A DNA stretch of 64,000 nucleotides from Melampsora larici-populina 98AG31. Taxonomy: Eukaryota > Basidiomycota > Pucciniomycetes > Pucciniales > Melampsoraceae. This document shows positions 22,782 through 33,718 of this stretch, one piece after another; position 1 is the first letter of the stretch; each line of letters begins with the position of its first letter. The notes under the pieces were generated by a model. It searched no databases, was not told the DNA's origin, and saw only the letters and a list, made by a program, of their open reading frames with translations. The stretch is from positions 337,757-401,756 of the forward strand of contig NW_006768767.1 in assembly GCF_000204055.1 (NCBI RefSeq), given 5' to 3'. The position numbers and the translations under genes are program-made.

Positions 22782-24353
22782 AACTGCACACCTGAGCCAT
22801 AACACCCACACTACATATGTGCAGCAAGGTGAGTGAATGGGTGGCTTTCATGTACATACAAATTCACTCAATTATCTGCTCATCTGAACAATGGAATCAT
22901 ATATAATACATGCTGTAACTGTTTTGAGCTTGACAAAAGTATTTCAATAATTGACTACATACACTGACTCAAAGTTTTGGTGTGATTTCATCAACTAAAC
23001 TTAATGCAGCACCCTTTCTGGTACTGACAAATGGCTTCAAAAGTATTGCCTGAGTAGCTATGGAGGTATGTATATGTAATCAATTTTTGGGACAATTTTG
23101 TCAAAATGAAACAAGTTACATGATTTATGAGTTGTAATTTACTTGTTTAGATGGGCAGACAACGGAGCAGACCTGTATGTACATAATAGCCACCTATATA
23201 CTCAGCCTGCTGCACATATGTAGTATGGGTGTTATGGTTTAGGGTACGTTTGGTTGCAATTACAGAATGTAAACTCCGTTTGACTCCAGGTACATTGCCC
23301 TGGGGCAAATGAGTTTATTGTTCAAAGCGAGTTTTTTTCAAAGAAACTCCGTCTTGGGTACATTTGAGAAAATCATGTTTGGTTGAAAATCCCAACCGGA
23401 CTTATCTCGCAATCACTTTGCTTCCGTTTTGCCACAAAAACCTATTAGGCCAGCTTATACACTTTTATCTCACTCTTCAATCTCCCAATTCATCTCATCT
23501 CACAGAAAGAAACATAGTCACATTGAATCAAATTTGACTTTGAACAATTGACTAAAAAGAACGGGCAAAATGGAAAGATTGACTGGAATTGGACCATCAA
23601 ACAAAACTGAACAACCAATCCAATTTGAACACTCTCCTCCAGTTTCTATGTTTCTAATCTTCCAAGGGTCATTTTTATTGTATCATTTGAAGTTCAAGGG
23701 TTGATCAAGATTGAATGATTGATTGATTTTGACTGATTGATTGAAACTGAGTGATCGATTGAAATTGACAAATTGATGGAAATTGCACAATCAACTAGAA
23801 ATTGAACAATCAATGACTTGCTTCTAAATTGGTTTCCAGATTTTCATATGTGCATCACAAGAGACAAGAGATCTTTTACACCAAAGGAATCAGAATTAAT
23901 CTCAGTTCTAGATTCATGTTTGAGAAACACAAAATAGATTTGAGGCAATGATCGGTGAGACAAAATTTGAAGGAAAGGCAGCTAAGAGCTAGAAGTAGAA
24001 GTGAAGATTGGCTGGTGAGTGTTGAGTGTGATGGTGTAGTGTTAAGAGTGTTGATCAAGTCGAAGAAATAGCATCTGGTTTGCCTGTTATGACACTGAGG
24101 AGGGTCAAAGTCTTTCGAGATGAAATTTTGTTAAGTCCAAAAAGGAGTTTATTGCACGGATAAACTCCCTTTTGGCGTTTATCCAAAGTCTCGTTTTAAA
24201 CTCCTTTTGGGACGGGGAAGGAGTTTTTTTTGGGGTACCATAAGTGGTCCCAAACGTCTTTTTTCATCAGCGATTATTTTGAAAAATAATCACTATTATT
24301 CGAAATAAACGCTGAAAATAAACGCTACCAAATGTACCCTTAGGTGTGCAGTT
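22782..24353. mobile_element. Inverted-repeat element split by a second transposon
   Basis: The left arm (22782-22860) starts AACTGCACACC and contains CCATAACACCCACACTACA and ATATGTGCAGCA. The right arm (about 23180-23241 plus 24343-24353) is its inverse but is interrupted after GGTTTA by 1.1 kb of unrelated sequence. Removing 23242-24342 restores the arm. The original element was about 470 bp and non-coding. Confidence 0.7.
23242..24339. mobile_element. Non-autonomous PIF/Harbinger-like element, 1.1 kb, TTA target duplication
   Basis: The ends are GGGTACGTTTGGT and ACCAAATGTACCC (one mismatch when inverted). They are flanked by TTA at 23239-23241 and TTA at 24340-24342, the classic 3-bp TWA duplication of PIF/Harbinger elements. 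The inside holds repeats of AAACTCC/GGAGTTT type and no coding frame of note. It inserted into the older inverted-repeat element at 22782-24353. Confidence 0.72.
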
Positions 24354-24990
24354 GGGAGTTGGCTCACAGAGTTGACTGAAGGGAATGGGGGCAGTCAAGG
24401 AGTCGTCTCAGCAGGGAAAGACAGAAGAGTTCAGTCAAAACGCAATAGACAAAAAAGACGTTCAAGAGGATGTCCTTCTGAGTTTCACTGCGGTCAAATC
24501 TTAGAACTAGTTGTAAAAAGCTTTTTTCTCACTTGCGTCTTTGTCCAGGAGAGAACTTGTACTCGAAAAGAATTAAAAATATTTTCAAATCCTTTTATCA
24601 TTCTCTCATCCAACTTCATACCAATTGGTTAATCATCAAAAAGAATAGCAGTCTACAATAATTCAGTAATCGTCTCCGAAATTCTGTTACTTTCTCATCT
24701 TCCTAAAAATAGACTGTTTTATCATTCTTAATACTTTTTTATGTCCCGCCCTCCTGCACCCTTGTAACAACTAATAACCTACGTAGATAGACTAGACCTC
24801 CCTCATGTATCCGGCCTACTCTCATCTTTTCAGACCTAAAAAGTTCTCAGGGGCAATTCATTCAGGGCCAAAGGCCTGTTTTTCGGTAAACACTTCTGGC
24901 AGCCTGCTACTCAAAGGCAATGCCCATTCCTAGCAGATCATTATGACAAACTATACTCTTAGGCATTTTCCCATCCCACTTGGGGATAAC

Positions 24991-25792
24991 ACCGCGGGCA
25001 TTATTATGTCCAAAACCTGATTGAGCAAAGTTGTGGTGTCCAAGTCCACAACTTTCCTCAATCACCGGACTTGTTCACAATAGGTTCACATTATGTTTGC
25101 AGGTTCCCCTTGAGCTCTCCTTGACCCTGCACCTGCATATCACACAAACATCAACTGGTACATAGCCATATTTCAGGACTCAGTCCCTTTCACATACAAG
25201 TGTGATATGAATCTGGGCATCAAGTTTCAACAAACCCGCCAATTGGCTTCTAGTATCACGGTACTCAAAGTTGTGTATACTTTGCCGTGTATAGTTTTTG
25301 TTTTTTGTTTTTTTGAAGCTAGACACAACCCGGAAAAAGTATATCTTGTGTTTGAAGCCCAAAAATATGTACTTCTGAGCCAGAAACATAGTTTTTCCTG
25401 ATCATGTGTAGTTGTGAAAAAGAAAAAACAAACTATGTATGGCAAAGTATACAAAACTTTGAGTACCATATATGTATTGTCCAAACTGCCAGTCAAGCTT
25501 TATGCACCATTCTTGATTGTGTTTGATACCTACAATGTAATAGAATTCCTTTGTGCCAGATAGATATTCATTGTGTAGACTCTGACCAAGCGGGTGATAG
25601 TCAAATGCAAAGATGATTGCTACTCCAAAGGAGCGGTCAGAACAAATCTAAACAAACAGAGAGGGTTCAGTGCACATATATAGGAAAACCTGTGAACCTA
25701 TTGTGAATGAGTCCCATGATTGAGAAAAGTTGCAGACTTGGACAACACAACTTTGCTCAATTGGGTTTTGGACATAATAATTCCTGTGGTGT
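24991..25792. repeat. Fold-back structure with about 100-bp inverted arms
   Basis: The arms 24991-25090 and 25691-25792 are imperfect inverted copies with shared tracts such as AACCTATTGTGAA, CAAAACC and GGACATAATAAT. Each arm also contains its own hairpin (TTGAGCAAAGTTGTGG against CCACAACTTTCCTCAA). The middle carries the MITE at 25260-25467. It is probably a non-autonomous DNA element, but its ends and target duplication are not defined. Confidence 0.6.
25260..25467. mobile_element. MITE, 208 bp, GGTACTCAAAG ends
   Basis: Terminal inverted repeats of about 45 bp start GGTACTCAAAGTTGTGTATA and are nearly mirrored at the other end (TATACAAAACTTTGAGTACC), followed by T-rich and A-rich mirror tracts. 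It has no coding capacity. It shares the GTACTCAAAGT terminus with the MITE at 1264-1420 and sits inside the fold-back structure. Confidence 0.68.
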
Positions 25793-26219
25793 AATGTATG
25801 ATGTTTACCGTGCACACTGCTCTTGCCAGTATTGGAAGCCAAGTCAAACAAGCTGGTGTTAAGATAGGATTCTCTTGGTTGTAGTCAAAAGCCATCACCA
25901 GATTGAGTTGTGGCTTTACAGGATTAGGATGCGGCTCTGCAGAAGGTAGAATGCTGGTTTGGGTGGTGTTGTGTAGCAAGGGATGAATGTGTATTGAATC
26001 AAAGGATGTAAATTTCTCTTTCTGGTTTCTTTTATCTAGTTTTCTTCCTCCCACACTTTGATTTATTTTCTTCATCAAAAAGAATCAGTAAGTAATTTTT
26101 GCTCCTACTGAATTGTGCTTTTCAATATGTGTTACTTCTTAAATCACTAATAAACTTCTTTTTACCTTTATCTCTATTGTGATTTTGTTTTCAGTCATTC
26201 ATATCACTGTCTGTTCTTA

Positions 26220-26381
26220 CACTGCAAAGATAATGTATTTCTCTGAGGTGAAAAATTATTACATTTAATGTACAAAATGATTAAAAGTGCATTAATTCTG
26301 CATTAATTCTGCATCATTAATCATTTTGTGCATTAAATTCAATTATTTTTCACCTCGGAGAAATGCATTATCTTTGGAGTG
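26220..26381. mobile_element. Tourist-like MITE, 162 bp, TTA target duplication
   Basis: The arms are about 65 bp and begin CACTGCAAAGATAATG on the left and, inverted, CACTCCAAAGATAATG on the right. TTA precedes (26217-26219) and follows (26382-26384), as in PIF/Harbinger-derived Tourist MITEs. The centre is AT-rich and carries a duplicated TGCATTAATTC. It has no coding capacity. Confidence 0.82.
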
Positions 26382-26384
26382 TTA

Positions 26385-28916
26385 CTAAATCACACCAACT
26401 GCATGCTCTCATCTTAATCTGAGCACACATGTATCTGATACCTACTTTTTCTTTTACACGGTTCTCATTTGAAAGTGTTTTCTCATTTCTCTCAACTTGT
26501 CATGTGTGTTTCTGAACCTCTGTAGGTCAGTTAGGGTTCTTGTTGTTGACAAGCTTTGTAGCTTTAGTCTAACATGTCCTCCTGTTCCCTCAGGTTTACT
26601 TTGTGAATTGTGAAGTGTCAACAACAAAGTATCCAAGTGGTCCTTACTGATTCAAGTCCTGGAGTGATTCTTTGAATCTTTATGGCTGGACCATTATAAG
26701 TAGGACTGTTGCCACACATTTGTCACTTTAATCTTCAGACCAGTGTATTTTACAATGTCTGGGCAGGGTTTTGCTGGTGCTGATATAGTGGGGATCTGTG
26801 CTTTGTTACCTAGAAACCAGGTGGCTTCAAAGACCATCACGGGGATCTCCCCAAAACAAGCTTTCATATTTGAGCCCCAGACAGGAGATAGTTTGGTAAG
26901 CTTGGGTCATTATTGGCCACACTGCTTAACCTCTGGACTTATCATTGGCCACACACTCATACACACTCTATGTAGAATCATAAAGATTTTGTATCAGGGC
27001 CACACTCTGGTGAATTCCATCCTATGTTACAATTCACAGGTTTTCCCTGTTTGTGGTGTCAGTTTTGGTTTATTTGGGCCACTTTTCAAGAAAAAAAAGT
27101 GGGATGTGTGGGGATAAGTGATGTGATGGGGATGTGCAACAATGGAGGATAGAGTATAGGGCTGAAAAATCTTAGGCTGAGTGGAGGTTGTGGCCTGATG
27201 GTCTACAAATAAGTGGATCTGGAGGGGAAATTGGGGGGTTGGTATGGGAAACCAAGAGATCAATGGGCCGGTTTTGGCTTACAACAGATGAGCAGCCATT
27301 TTGGTTGTTTCTAATAGGGTGACCAAAGTTAACAAAGTCTCTTGCGCCAAAGGCCCAAGGCTTGTACAAGGGACTTACCACTCATGCTGATTTTCAAGTG
27401 TGAGATTAGCCAGGCACTGCCTGCATAGTTCCCTTGGCAAAAAATGTCCGAGGAGTCCTCAGATGGCCCCCCAAGGAAAAGGGCACCCAAGGAGGACCTC
27501 TGGGGCAAATTTTGGCCCTGGCCGTTGCCTCAGATCGGATCCTTGGATGGAGCTTGCCTTGGAGTCAAAATCCAAGGACTCCTTGGATTTTTGCATCTGA
27601 GGCAAATATGCTGGCTGGGGAATTTGGCCAAAAACACTCCCTTATTATGTAATCTCTTTTGTAATTATTAATCTCAAATCTCCAATAATAAGAAATATGT
27701 GAGCCCTTTCCCTCTACAACATCCTGCTTTCTAATCCTCAATAGCTGAGACAGATGTTGAGATAAAGCCAAATGCCCTTTGGTGGTGAAAGCCAGGGCTA
27801 ACAAGGCTTACACCATCCATCTTTGCTGTGTGTCAGGGATGTGAAATTTTGGTGTACAGTCAAAACAACACTTTTGGAATGCATTATTTGTCCCACTCCA
27901 CTCCAGGGATCCTGTGAGGAGTACATGTCTGTTAGGCGTACTCTACACAGAAAATAGAGTAGGACAAGGAAGATGCAGTCTTCACATGGTAGACCCAAGT
28001 GAAGACTACACCTAGTTGACCTCTAAGAAGAGGATTTGAGAAAGGGAAAGGAAAGATAGGGGGAACAGAGAGCTAATATGCTCTAACCTTGTGAGACTGC
28101 AAGGGGCAGGATTTACACTTTGGTAAACTAAAGATCCTGAAGGCTACTTTAGACTCCTTAAAAAGGAGGAAGCTTTGCTACTTTAAGGTTCATCTCTAGA
28201 CACAATGAATGCCCTGGGCTTGTAGAAATCAGTACCTTGGTAGTTTAGCAATGGAACCCGTAATGCTCAAGAATGCTCTTTAACAAGCTACACAACTAAC
28301 CACATACTTGAAAATCCTCTCAGTAGGAGTCAAGTAAAATGTGGTTTTCTGTTGTGATTGTAGTAAAAGATGGAGGATGATTATAGGGAAGAAGGGGGGT
28401 TTTATATAGTCTCAGTTCCAGCGTCAACTTGTGAATAGCGTGTGAGTCTTGTCTATTCACGTGTCAACTTGTGGTTGACACTTGGGTTAGGTTTATTATG
28501 TATTCAATACATTACATACATGTGTTTAAGTGGCTCTTGACACTGGGTCTGGAGATGTAGCTTATGGCTTTATAAAGTATCTTAATATTACATATGGTAC
28601 TGTTAGCCCATGGTCCTGTAATTAGGGCTCAGGGTTGACAGAGCGCTTTCAGTAAATATGTATTGAGAGCAAAAGTGTTTATATAAACAATTGGGAGAGA
28701 AAACAATACCAATAACAGAATACTATCACTGCATAGACAAGTTAAGGATTTCTTGTCCATTAGAGGAGAAGACAACTGACAAAAAATGGACACACTCTCT
28801 CCATACTATTTTTGTGATGGAAATTAACAATCTTGTCACTAGTTACAAAACATGATCATGTCCAGATTGGTTAAGAAAGACAAGTCTTGCAGGATCCTAA
28901 AGCCATTGATTACAGT
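26385..28916. other. Gene-free stretch
   Basis: Several short open frames occur but none has a domain, a splice model or protein-like composition. A segment at about 27430-27610 is GC-richer and carries short inverted tracts (CCAAGGA, TCCTTGG), perhaps an old element. I see nothing else. Confidence 0.45.
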
Positions 28917-29209
28917 CCCTTGCAACAATTAAGGTCCTATCTTTATTGTTGTGAAGGACTGGATGTTTGATAAAGGATCCTAAACTTCAAGCAATCATTA
29001 TCTTCCCTTGCAACAAGCAACCTATTTTCCTTATTGTTGCAAGGACCTGGTTGTTTGACAAAAAGTGATACATCCCAATTGCTGTCCATTAAGGACACTG
29101 TTCAACATTGCAAGGGCCTGTTTGTAATCATATATATCAAGACAATCTAGGCCCTTGCAACAATTGAGGGACTCTCCTTATTGTTACAAGGGCCTGATGG
29201 TTTGATAAA
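28917..29209. repeat. Three hairpin cassettes of about 60 bp
   Basis: Cassettes at 28917-28975, 29004-29065 and 29152-29209 each read CCCTTGCAACAA...TTATTGTTGCAAGG-(A/G)CCTG followed by TTTGA(T/C)AAA, so each is an imperfect hairpin. A half copy (CATTGCAAGGGCCTG) lies at 29107-29120. The copies have diverged and the spacing is not constant. They could be tandem insertions of one small element. Confidence 0.6.
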
Positions 29210-30254
29210 AATACCCTTTGGAGTTAAGCCGCCTCTAGCGTAAACTGTCAATTCACAATCAGATCACACAGATTTGATGATATCTTTTACTTGGCACTTA
29301 TTTGGAACAGCTGTTTACTTTGCTTGCAACTGCCTTGCACTTTTGAATTTTTTTCTTTGGTACTTCAGTACGCATGGGACATATTCAAAGAAGTTTACAT
29401 CATCTACTACCATCCTTTCTCTTTTGATTTTTTTCCCTTTGTACTTCAGTAGGCTTCTTAAACTATTCTAAGAAGGTCAGTTTCATTTCTGCATGGAAGA
29501 AAATCACACATGCCTTCTTTCATCACAACCAGATACAAAATTGTTAATTACTAATTTCAATACAAGATGATGAGTGACAAGACTTTGTGAAAAATCTTGA
29601 GTGGTAATACGCAAGCCAAACAACAGTTTGATCATGTAGGTTTTGATTTTTTGGCCCAGAAACTCCATTTTATCCACCCCAGTTGTGTAGGGGTAATGCC
29701 CCAGACATGGGGCTCCGGGTGTTTGCCAAGGGTGCGCTAAATTTAGTGGGGTCCCTCGACGAATGCGGCACATTCTCACAACACTCACGCACTGGCAGTG
29801 GCACCTGATCCCAAGTGTTGGCGGCACGCGCTTATTCCACCAGAAGGTATTTACAGGCAACGATCGAAGCCGGAGAAACGAATCCAGAATGGATTGTCTC
29901 TCAGGCTTTACTGTTACACCCGAGGCTTCCCTCGGTACTCGGGGATAAGAGGACTCCCGTACTCCCGACCATCCACGCTGACGCGCGGACTGGTTTTGCT
30001 CCGCGCATCAGCGCGACTTCGAGTTAGCTCGGTAACACAGCGATTTGGGAAATTAAGAAAATTCGAACTTGGATTACATCACGCCTCAGCGGAAATAAAT
30101 TTCCAAAACAAACCGCGGCGATACAAAGGAAAATGAAACCGCGCGATGCGCCGACGTCCCTCCCATTCGCGTGAGACCGTCAATTCAGGGTGAGAGCAAG
30201 CGTCCTGTGAGCGAATGAAGTGAGAAAAATGAAATGGGGAAAAAGGAAGAGAAC
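29210..30254. other. Gene-free stretch next to the truncated RRM gene
   Basis: AT-rich to about 29640, then GC-richer to 30180. It contains a fragment (ACCAGAAGGT near 29840) whose reverse complement resembles a piece at about 31724 (AACCTTCTGGTGG). The GC-rich block abuts the point where the RRM gene loses its frame, so it may be foreign DNA. No product can be named. Confidence 0.35.
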
Positions 30255-30775
30255 TGTAGTATGAGGATCACGCATCAATTGTGATTGTAGTACCTATCCA
30301 TTCCAAGAGAAAACTCCTCATCATTAATGATGTTCTCAAAAGAGGGAATAACAGTTCAGAATCATAGTCACTTACCTTGCCAAATCTGGAGAAAAGTTCT
30401 TCTAAATCACGATCTTCGACATGGAGACTGATGCCTGAAACATGTAAATTGTCACCAGGATTGACAACATCACTAGATCTGAAGAAAAATTGAGTTCAGA
30501 CGAAGAAACAAGTAAGATGTATGAGCGAAAGAGACGTGCCATGATTGAAGAAAGAAAGTTTCAACATACCGACCACAATCATCACTAGTGACTGCAGATC
30601 CTCTTATTGGACTTCTACTTCTTTCTCGATGATTTGTATGACGTGGACTTGGTGTACGTTCTCTACGTTCCTCGCTACGGTTCCAATTAGAGTCTTCTTG
30701 TCCATTTGGTTGATCAACAGCAGGTCCATTATCCCGATCTGAATGTCGTGATCCGGAAGATGAACCGACAGACAT
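30255..30775 (-). pseudogene. Truncated TRA2-like RRM splicing-factor gene
   Basis: Minus-strand exons: 30775-30570 (start MSVGSSSG), 30478-30376 and 30293 to about 30255, with introns at 30479-30569 and 30294-30375. Exon 1 is an Arg/Ser/Glu-rich tail with RERSRSPIRG. Exon 2 begins an RRM in the style of transformer-2: NPGDNLHVSGISLHV (RNP2) and DLEELFSRFGK. Exon 3 gives LMRDPHT, the start of the loop before RNP1. The expected SRGFGFV (RNP1) and the rest of the RRM are absent, and the frame runs into unrelated sequence. It is either a 5' gene fragment cut by an insertion or rearrangement, or a duplicated piece of a TRA2 gene that is intact elsewhere. Confidence 0.65.
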
Positions 30776-32133
30776 GATCGAAGGAGAACATAGCAAAGGT
30801 CAAATGATTAAATATTTCGTATTTGATTCAAAGATGATTGTGTTTGGTTGGTGAAGGAAGTGTGTCTGAAAAGAATTGAAAGAGTGGACAGGACTTGGAT
30901 TGATAAGAAAATGAATCATAGCGGTGTTTGTGATCATCATCTTGTCGTTGCCAGCCTTATCGTCTTGGATCGGACTTGATGACCAGTGATAGTGGCCATA
31001 AAATGATGCGTGTAGAGATGATGCAAAAACTACTACTTCACCTCTATGATAAGAATCAAAACCACGTTTTATTAGGAACCTCTGAACAAGCCAAGAAGAA
31101 CGTTGATGTGATATTTATGACGGTTTATGATGAAGAGCATAGACTTATCGTTTGGGCGCATGTTTCAAAAGTTAAAGGTTCCTTGTAATGGATGCAGCAA
31201 AAATTTACTAATATTCTAGACACGCAAACAGCACAATGATTGTTGCGAACAAGGGGGGGAGTCGCCAGAGAAAGCGTGAAAGCGAAGTTGCCAACTCAAG
31301 AGCCCCAAAGCGAGGTCCCTTCACTTGTAATATCCGTCCCTTGTGCACTCAAAGAACACTGGATCTTTCAGATCCTCAATTCGCGGAGATGCGAGATCTT
31401 TGCTACATTCCCCAAACCGGCCACTTTCGCGAATACGGTCTTGTCACTCAGCATTTGTGCCTTTCCGCTTTTGCTCATCCAACTTAAACCCTGGCCCGGG
31501 ATGCCACGGCCGTGTGGTCTTGTGGCTATCGGATGAGACCATAACAGTTGAGGAAACACCGTCTCCTCCTCCCTTCGGTTCCCAACTTGCTGTCGATCCA
31601 ACAACCCAGTTGAGGTCCGCGCAGTCCTTTTCAAATTACCAACTGCTGGAAAACCGCGAACTGACTTGGACACGCCATTTTCGCACGGAACCCCCACAAC
31701 GGTCTTTCGGGGGTTCCGACAAAACCTTCTGGTGGAATATATCCAGGCGTGTTGGCGCTATAATTCGCGGCTAGCCGCTGCGGACACGGGAGGAGAAAGG
31801 TTCGCGATCGAACCCCTGGATCATTTCAAAGCTGCCTGTTTGGACATCGCGCACAACTTTGAGTTGTTTACAGTCCCACAACGGTGTGAAAAGTCATCTC
31901 CCAGTCAGCTGAATGTTGTCTCAGTACCTTCCGGCGCAGCCTTGCATCCTGGGGCTTATATAATCCAGCCTTTTTGGCCACTTTCCCCGAGTCCATCATC
32001 CTAATTTTTCTTTTGTCGATTTTTTTAACCGATACGCTTGTAAAACCCCTGCCAAAAGAAGAGCTCTCGAATCTCGAGTCATTACCCAGCAAATATACTT
32101 TCTTCTAGTTTCAAGTCTGCAAATCATCACAAA
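30776..32133. other. Spacer upstream of the second NTF2-like gene
   Basis: Holds the promoter side of the RRM fragment and, further on, a GC-rich block (about 31240-31900) with overlapping open frames on both strands but no recognisable protein. A 70-codon frame at 30976-31188 has no known domain. Confidence 0.4.
31957..31963 (+). promoter_or_regulatory. TATA-like element upstream of NTF2-like paralogue B
   Basis: TATATAA lies 171 bp before the start codon at 32134, within T/C-rich promoter-like sequence. Position and sequence are the only support. Confidence 0.35.
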
Positions 32134-33079
32134 ATGGATGACCCAGTCAAGGAGGTCAGAACACTTCTCAACTTGTCTGCTTTACAAAACACCATTTCTT
32201 CACGTCTTAACGCAACCAGATATAAACTAGAAACTGATATCACTGCCCTCGTGTCAGATTGAAGACGTTATTCGCTCCATCACAGAGCCTTATGAGGCAA
32301 CAACCCTTGCAGAAAACATTGAGAAGTTGGTAGATTTTTTTTCAGCTAGCCAGCGATGTCGCTGAAGGTCAAATGTGCATTTATTCCAGGTACTTCACTC
32401 GCGATGCACAGGTACTCCACCCATTCATCAATCAGCCATACAGCCAAGACAACGGGATGGAGGACTTGAAGGGGATCTACAAGATCCTGTGCGTATGCAT
32501 TCCCCGCAGCTCATCACTGATCTGGATGGCTGATCATAGACACCATTCTTGTTGAGGTAGTCGGGTCCAGTCTTTAGACAACAAGATCGAGTTCCACGCC
32601 GTGATGTTCAACGAGGACAAGACCGAGGGTACTATCGGTGAATGTCTTTCACGCTGCAGACCCATACCGGTGTATTTATGCAAATGGACCTCTTATTGAT
32701 CATACTCCGCATGATAAAAACGGAGACTGTAGAATTGACCGAACACATGACGATGCGAATGAACCCCATCGCTCGACTCACATCATCTCGAGCAGCGGTG
32801 CGATTCATCGTACGCATTAGCCTGAGGAAATGCGAGGACGGGAAGTATCGCATCTACAGGTCAGTGGAAGCCATTATATAAGTAGTACAGTGGTAGCTCT
32901 AATGACTCTCCGTGATCAACAGACAAGAAGATAATTTTCCGAGCGATCTCACCAAGTCAGGAGTTGCTACACCTATTCCTGGGTTGGGAAGTTTGAATTC
33001 TGCAATCAAAAGCTTCACTGGGTTTGCCACCGTCAAGCTGGGAAGATTCCTTCTTGCCTATGGATGGTTTGGCCCATGA
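32134..33079 (+). CDS. SigF-type NTF2-like domain protein, paralogue B, six exons, 179 aa
   Basis: Exons: 32134-32154, 32258-32325, 32390-32488, 32561-32628, 32733-32859 and 32923-33079 (540 nt). The protein has MDDPVKE, IEDVIRSITEPYEA, YFTRDAQVLHPFINQPYS, EFHAVMFNEDKTE, LTEHMTMRMNPIARLTSSRA, CEDGKYRIYRQEDNFPSD and a hydrophobic C-terminus LGRFLLAYGWFGP. Family and reasoning are as for paralogue A. The two proteins are clearly similar over their full length, and the coding sequence is more conserved than the introns, so both copies are probably functional. Intron lengths differ between copies (for example 104 against 92 nt for intron 4). It sits 640 bp from the 3' end of the convergent ferroxidase gene. 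Confidence 0.78.
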
Positions 33080-33718
33080 AATTTTTGAGACATGTTCAAA
33101 GTCTAGCCTTTACCTCTGACTGACCACGATAGCCATATTACTGGAATACACTTGACGTAGCGGTGTTGATGCTTCATTCCTACTTCACATCTCCATCCAT
33201 TCAGCTGAGGTGAAAGAATATTCCTACGTTCCACATGTACATTTTTACGGCTACATCATACACTATAGTTTTTTGAGCAATTTTCATATCAATATGTTGT
33301 GTCCTGGTCGTGATAAAAAAGATACATCGATCACCTTGCACGACACCCAAGGAACCTCGCAATGGTTCAAGAGAACACATTGGTTACATTCTGAATGAAC
33401 ATAGAGCCAAAAGAATTAAACCTTAGTAAAGAGACACGTCTGGAGAATGAAGACCCTCATTTACATTTTTTTGCTGTTATTAATTTTGTCAAGAATGCTA
33501 CATCATTTTTGCTTTTATAACACTTCGTTCCTGTCTCAAGATCATGCATTAATTTACAAAGATAATCTACCATTCATGAATATCAAACGTAAATTTATTG
33601 GAAGTTGATATAATCCGAGAAATAGAACTATCTCACCACCGTAAAGTTGCCAAGCAAATGACCCAAAAACCAAGAAATAAAAGGAAACAATTGACTCCAA
33701 AGCCCCTTCCCAATTGAT
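33080..33718. other. Intergenic space between convergent genes
   Basis: Three-prime regions of paralogue B (+) and the ferroxidase (-). A segment at about 33190-33305 resembles the 3' flank of paralogue A. No gene was seen. Confidence 0.45.

Noticed and set aside
27400..27671. Overlapping plus-strand frames at 27400-27671
   Set aside because: Three frames are open at once in a GC-richer patch, which reflects composition rather than coding. No domain was seen.
28917..29209. CRISPR array in the repeated hairpins
   Set aside because: The genome is eukaryotic. Units are diverged, spacers are irregular, and there are only three copies.
31240..31774. Overlapping plus-strand frames with WNISRR-like and Pro-rich segments
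   Set aside because: Several frames are open together on both strands. There is no domain and no splice model, and it is probably part of an old element.
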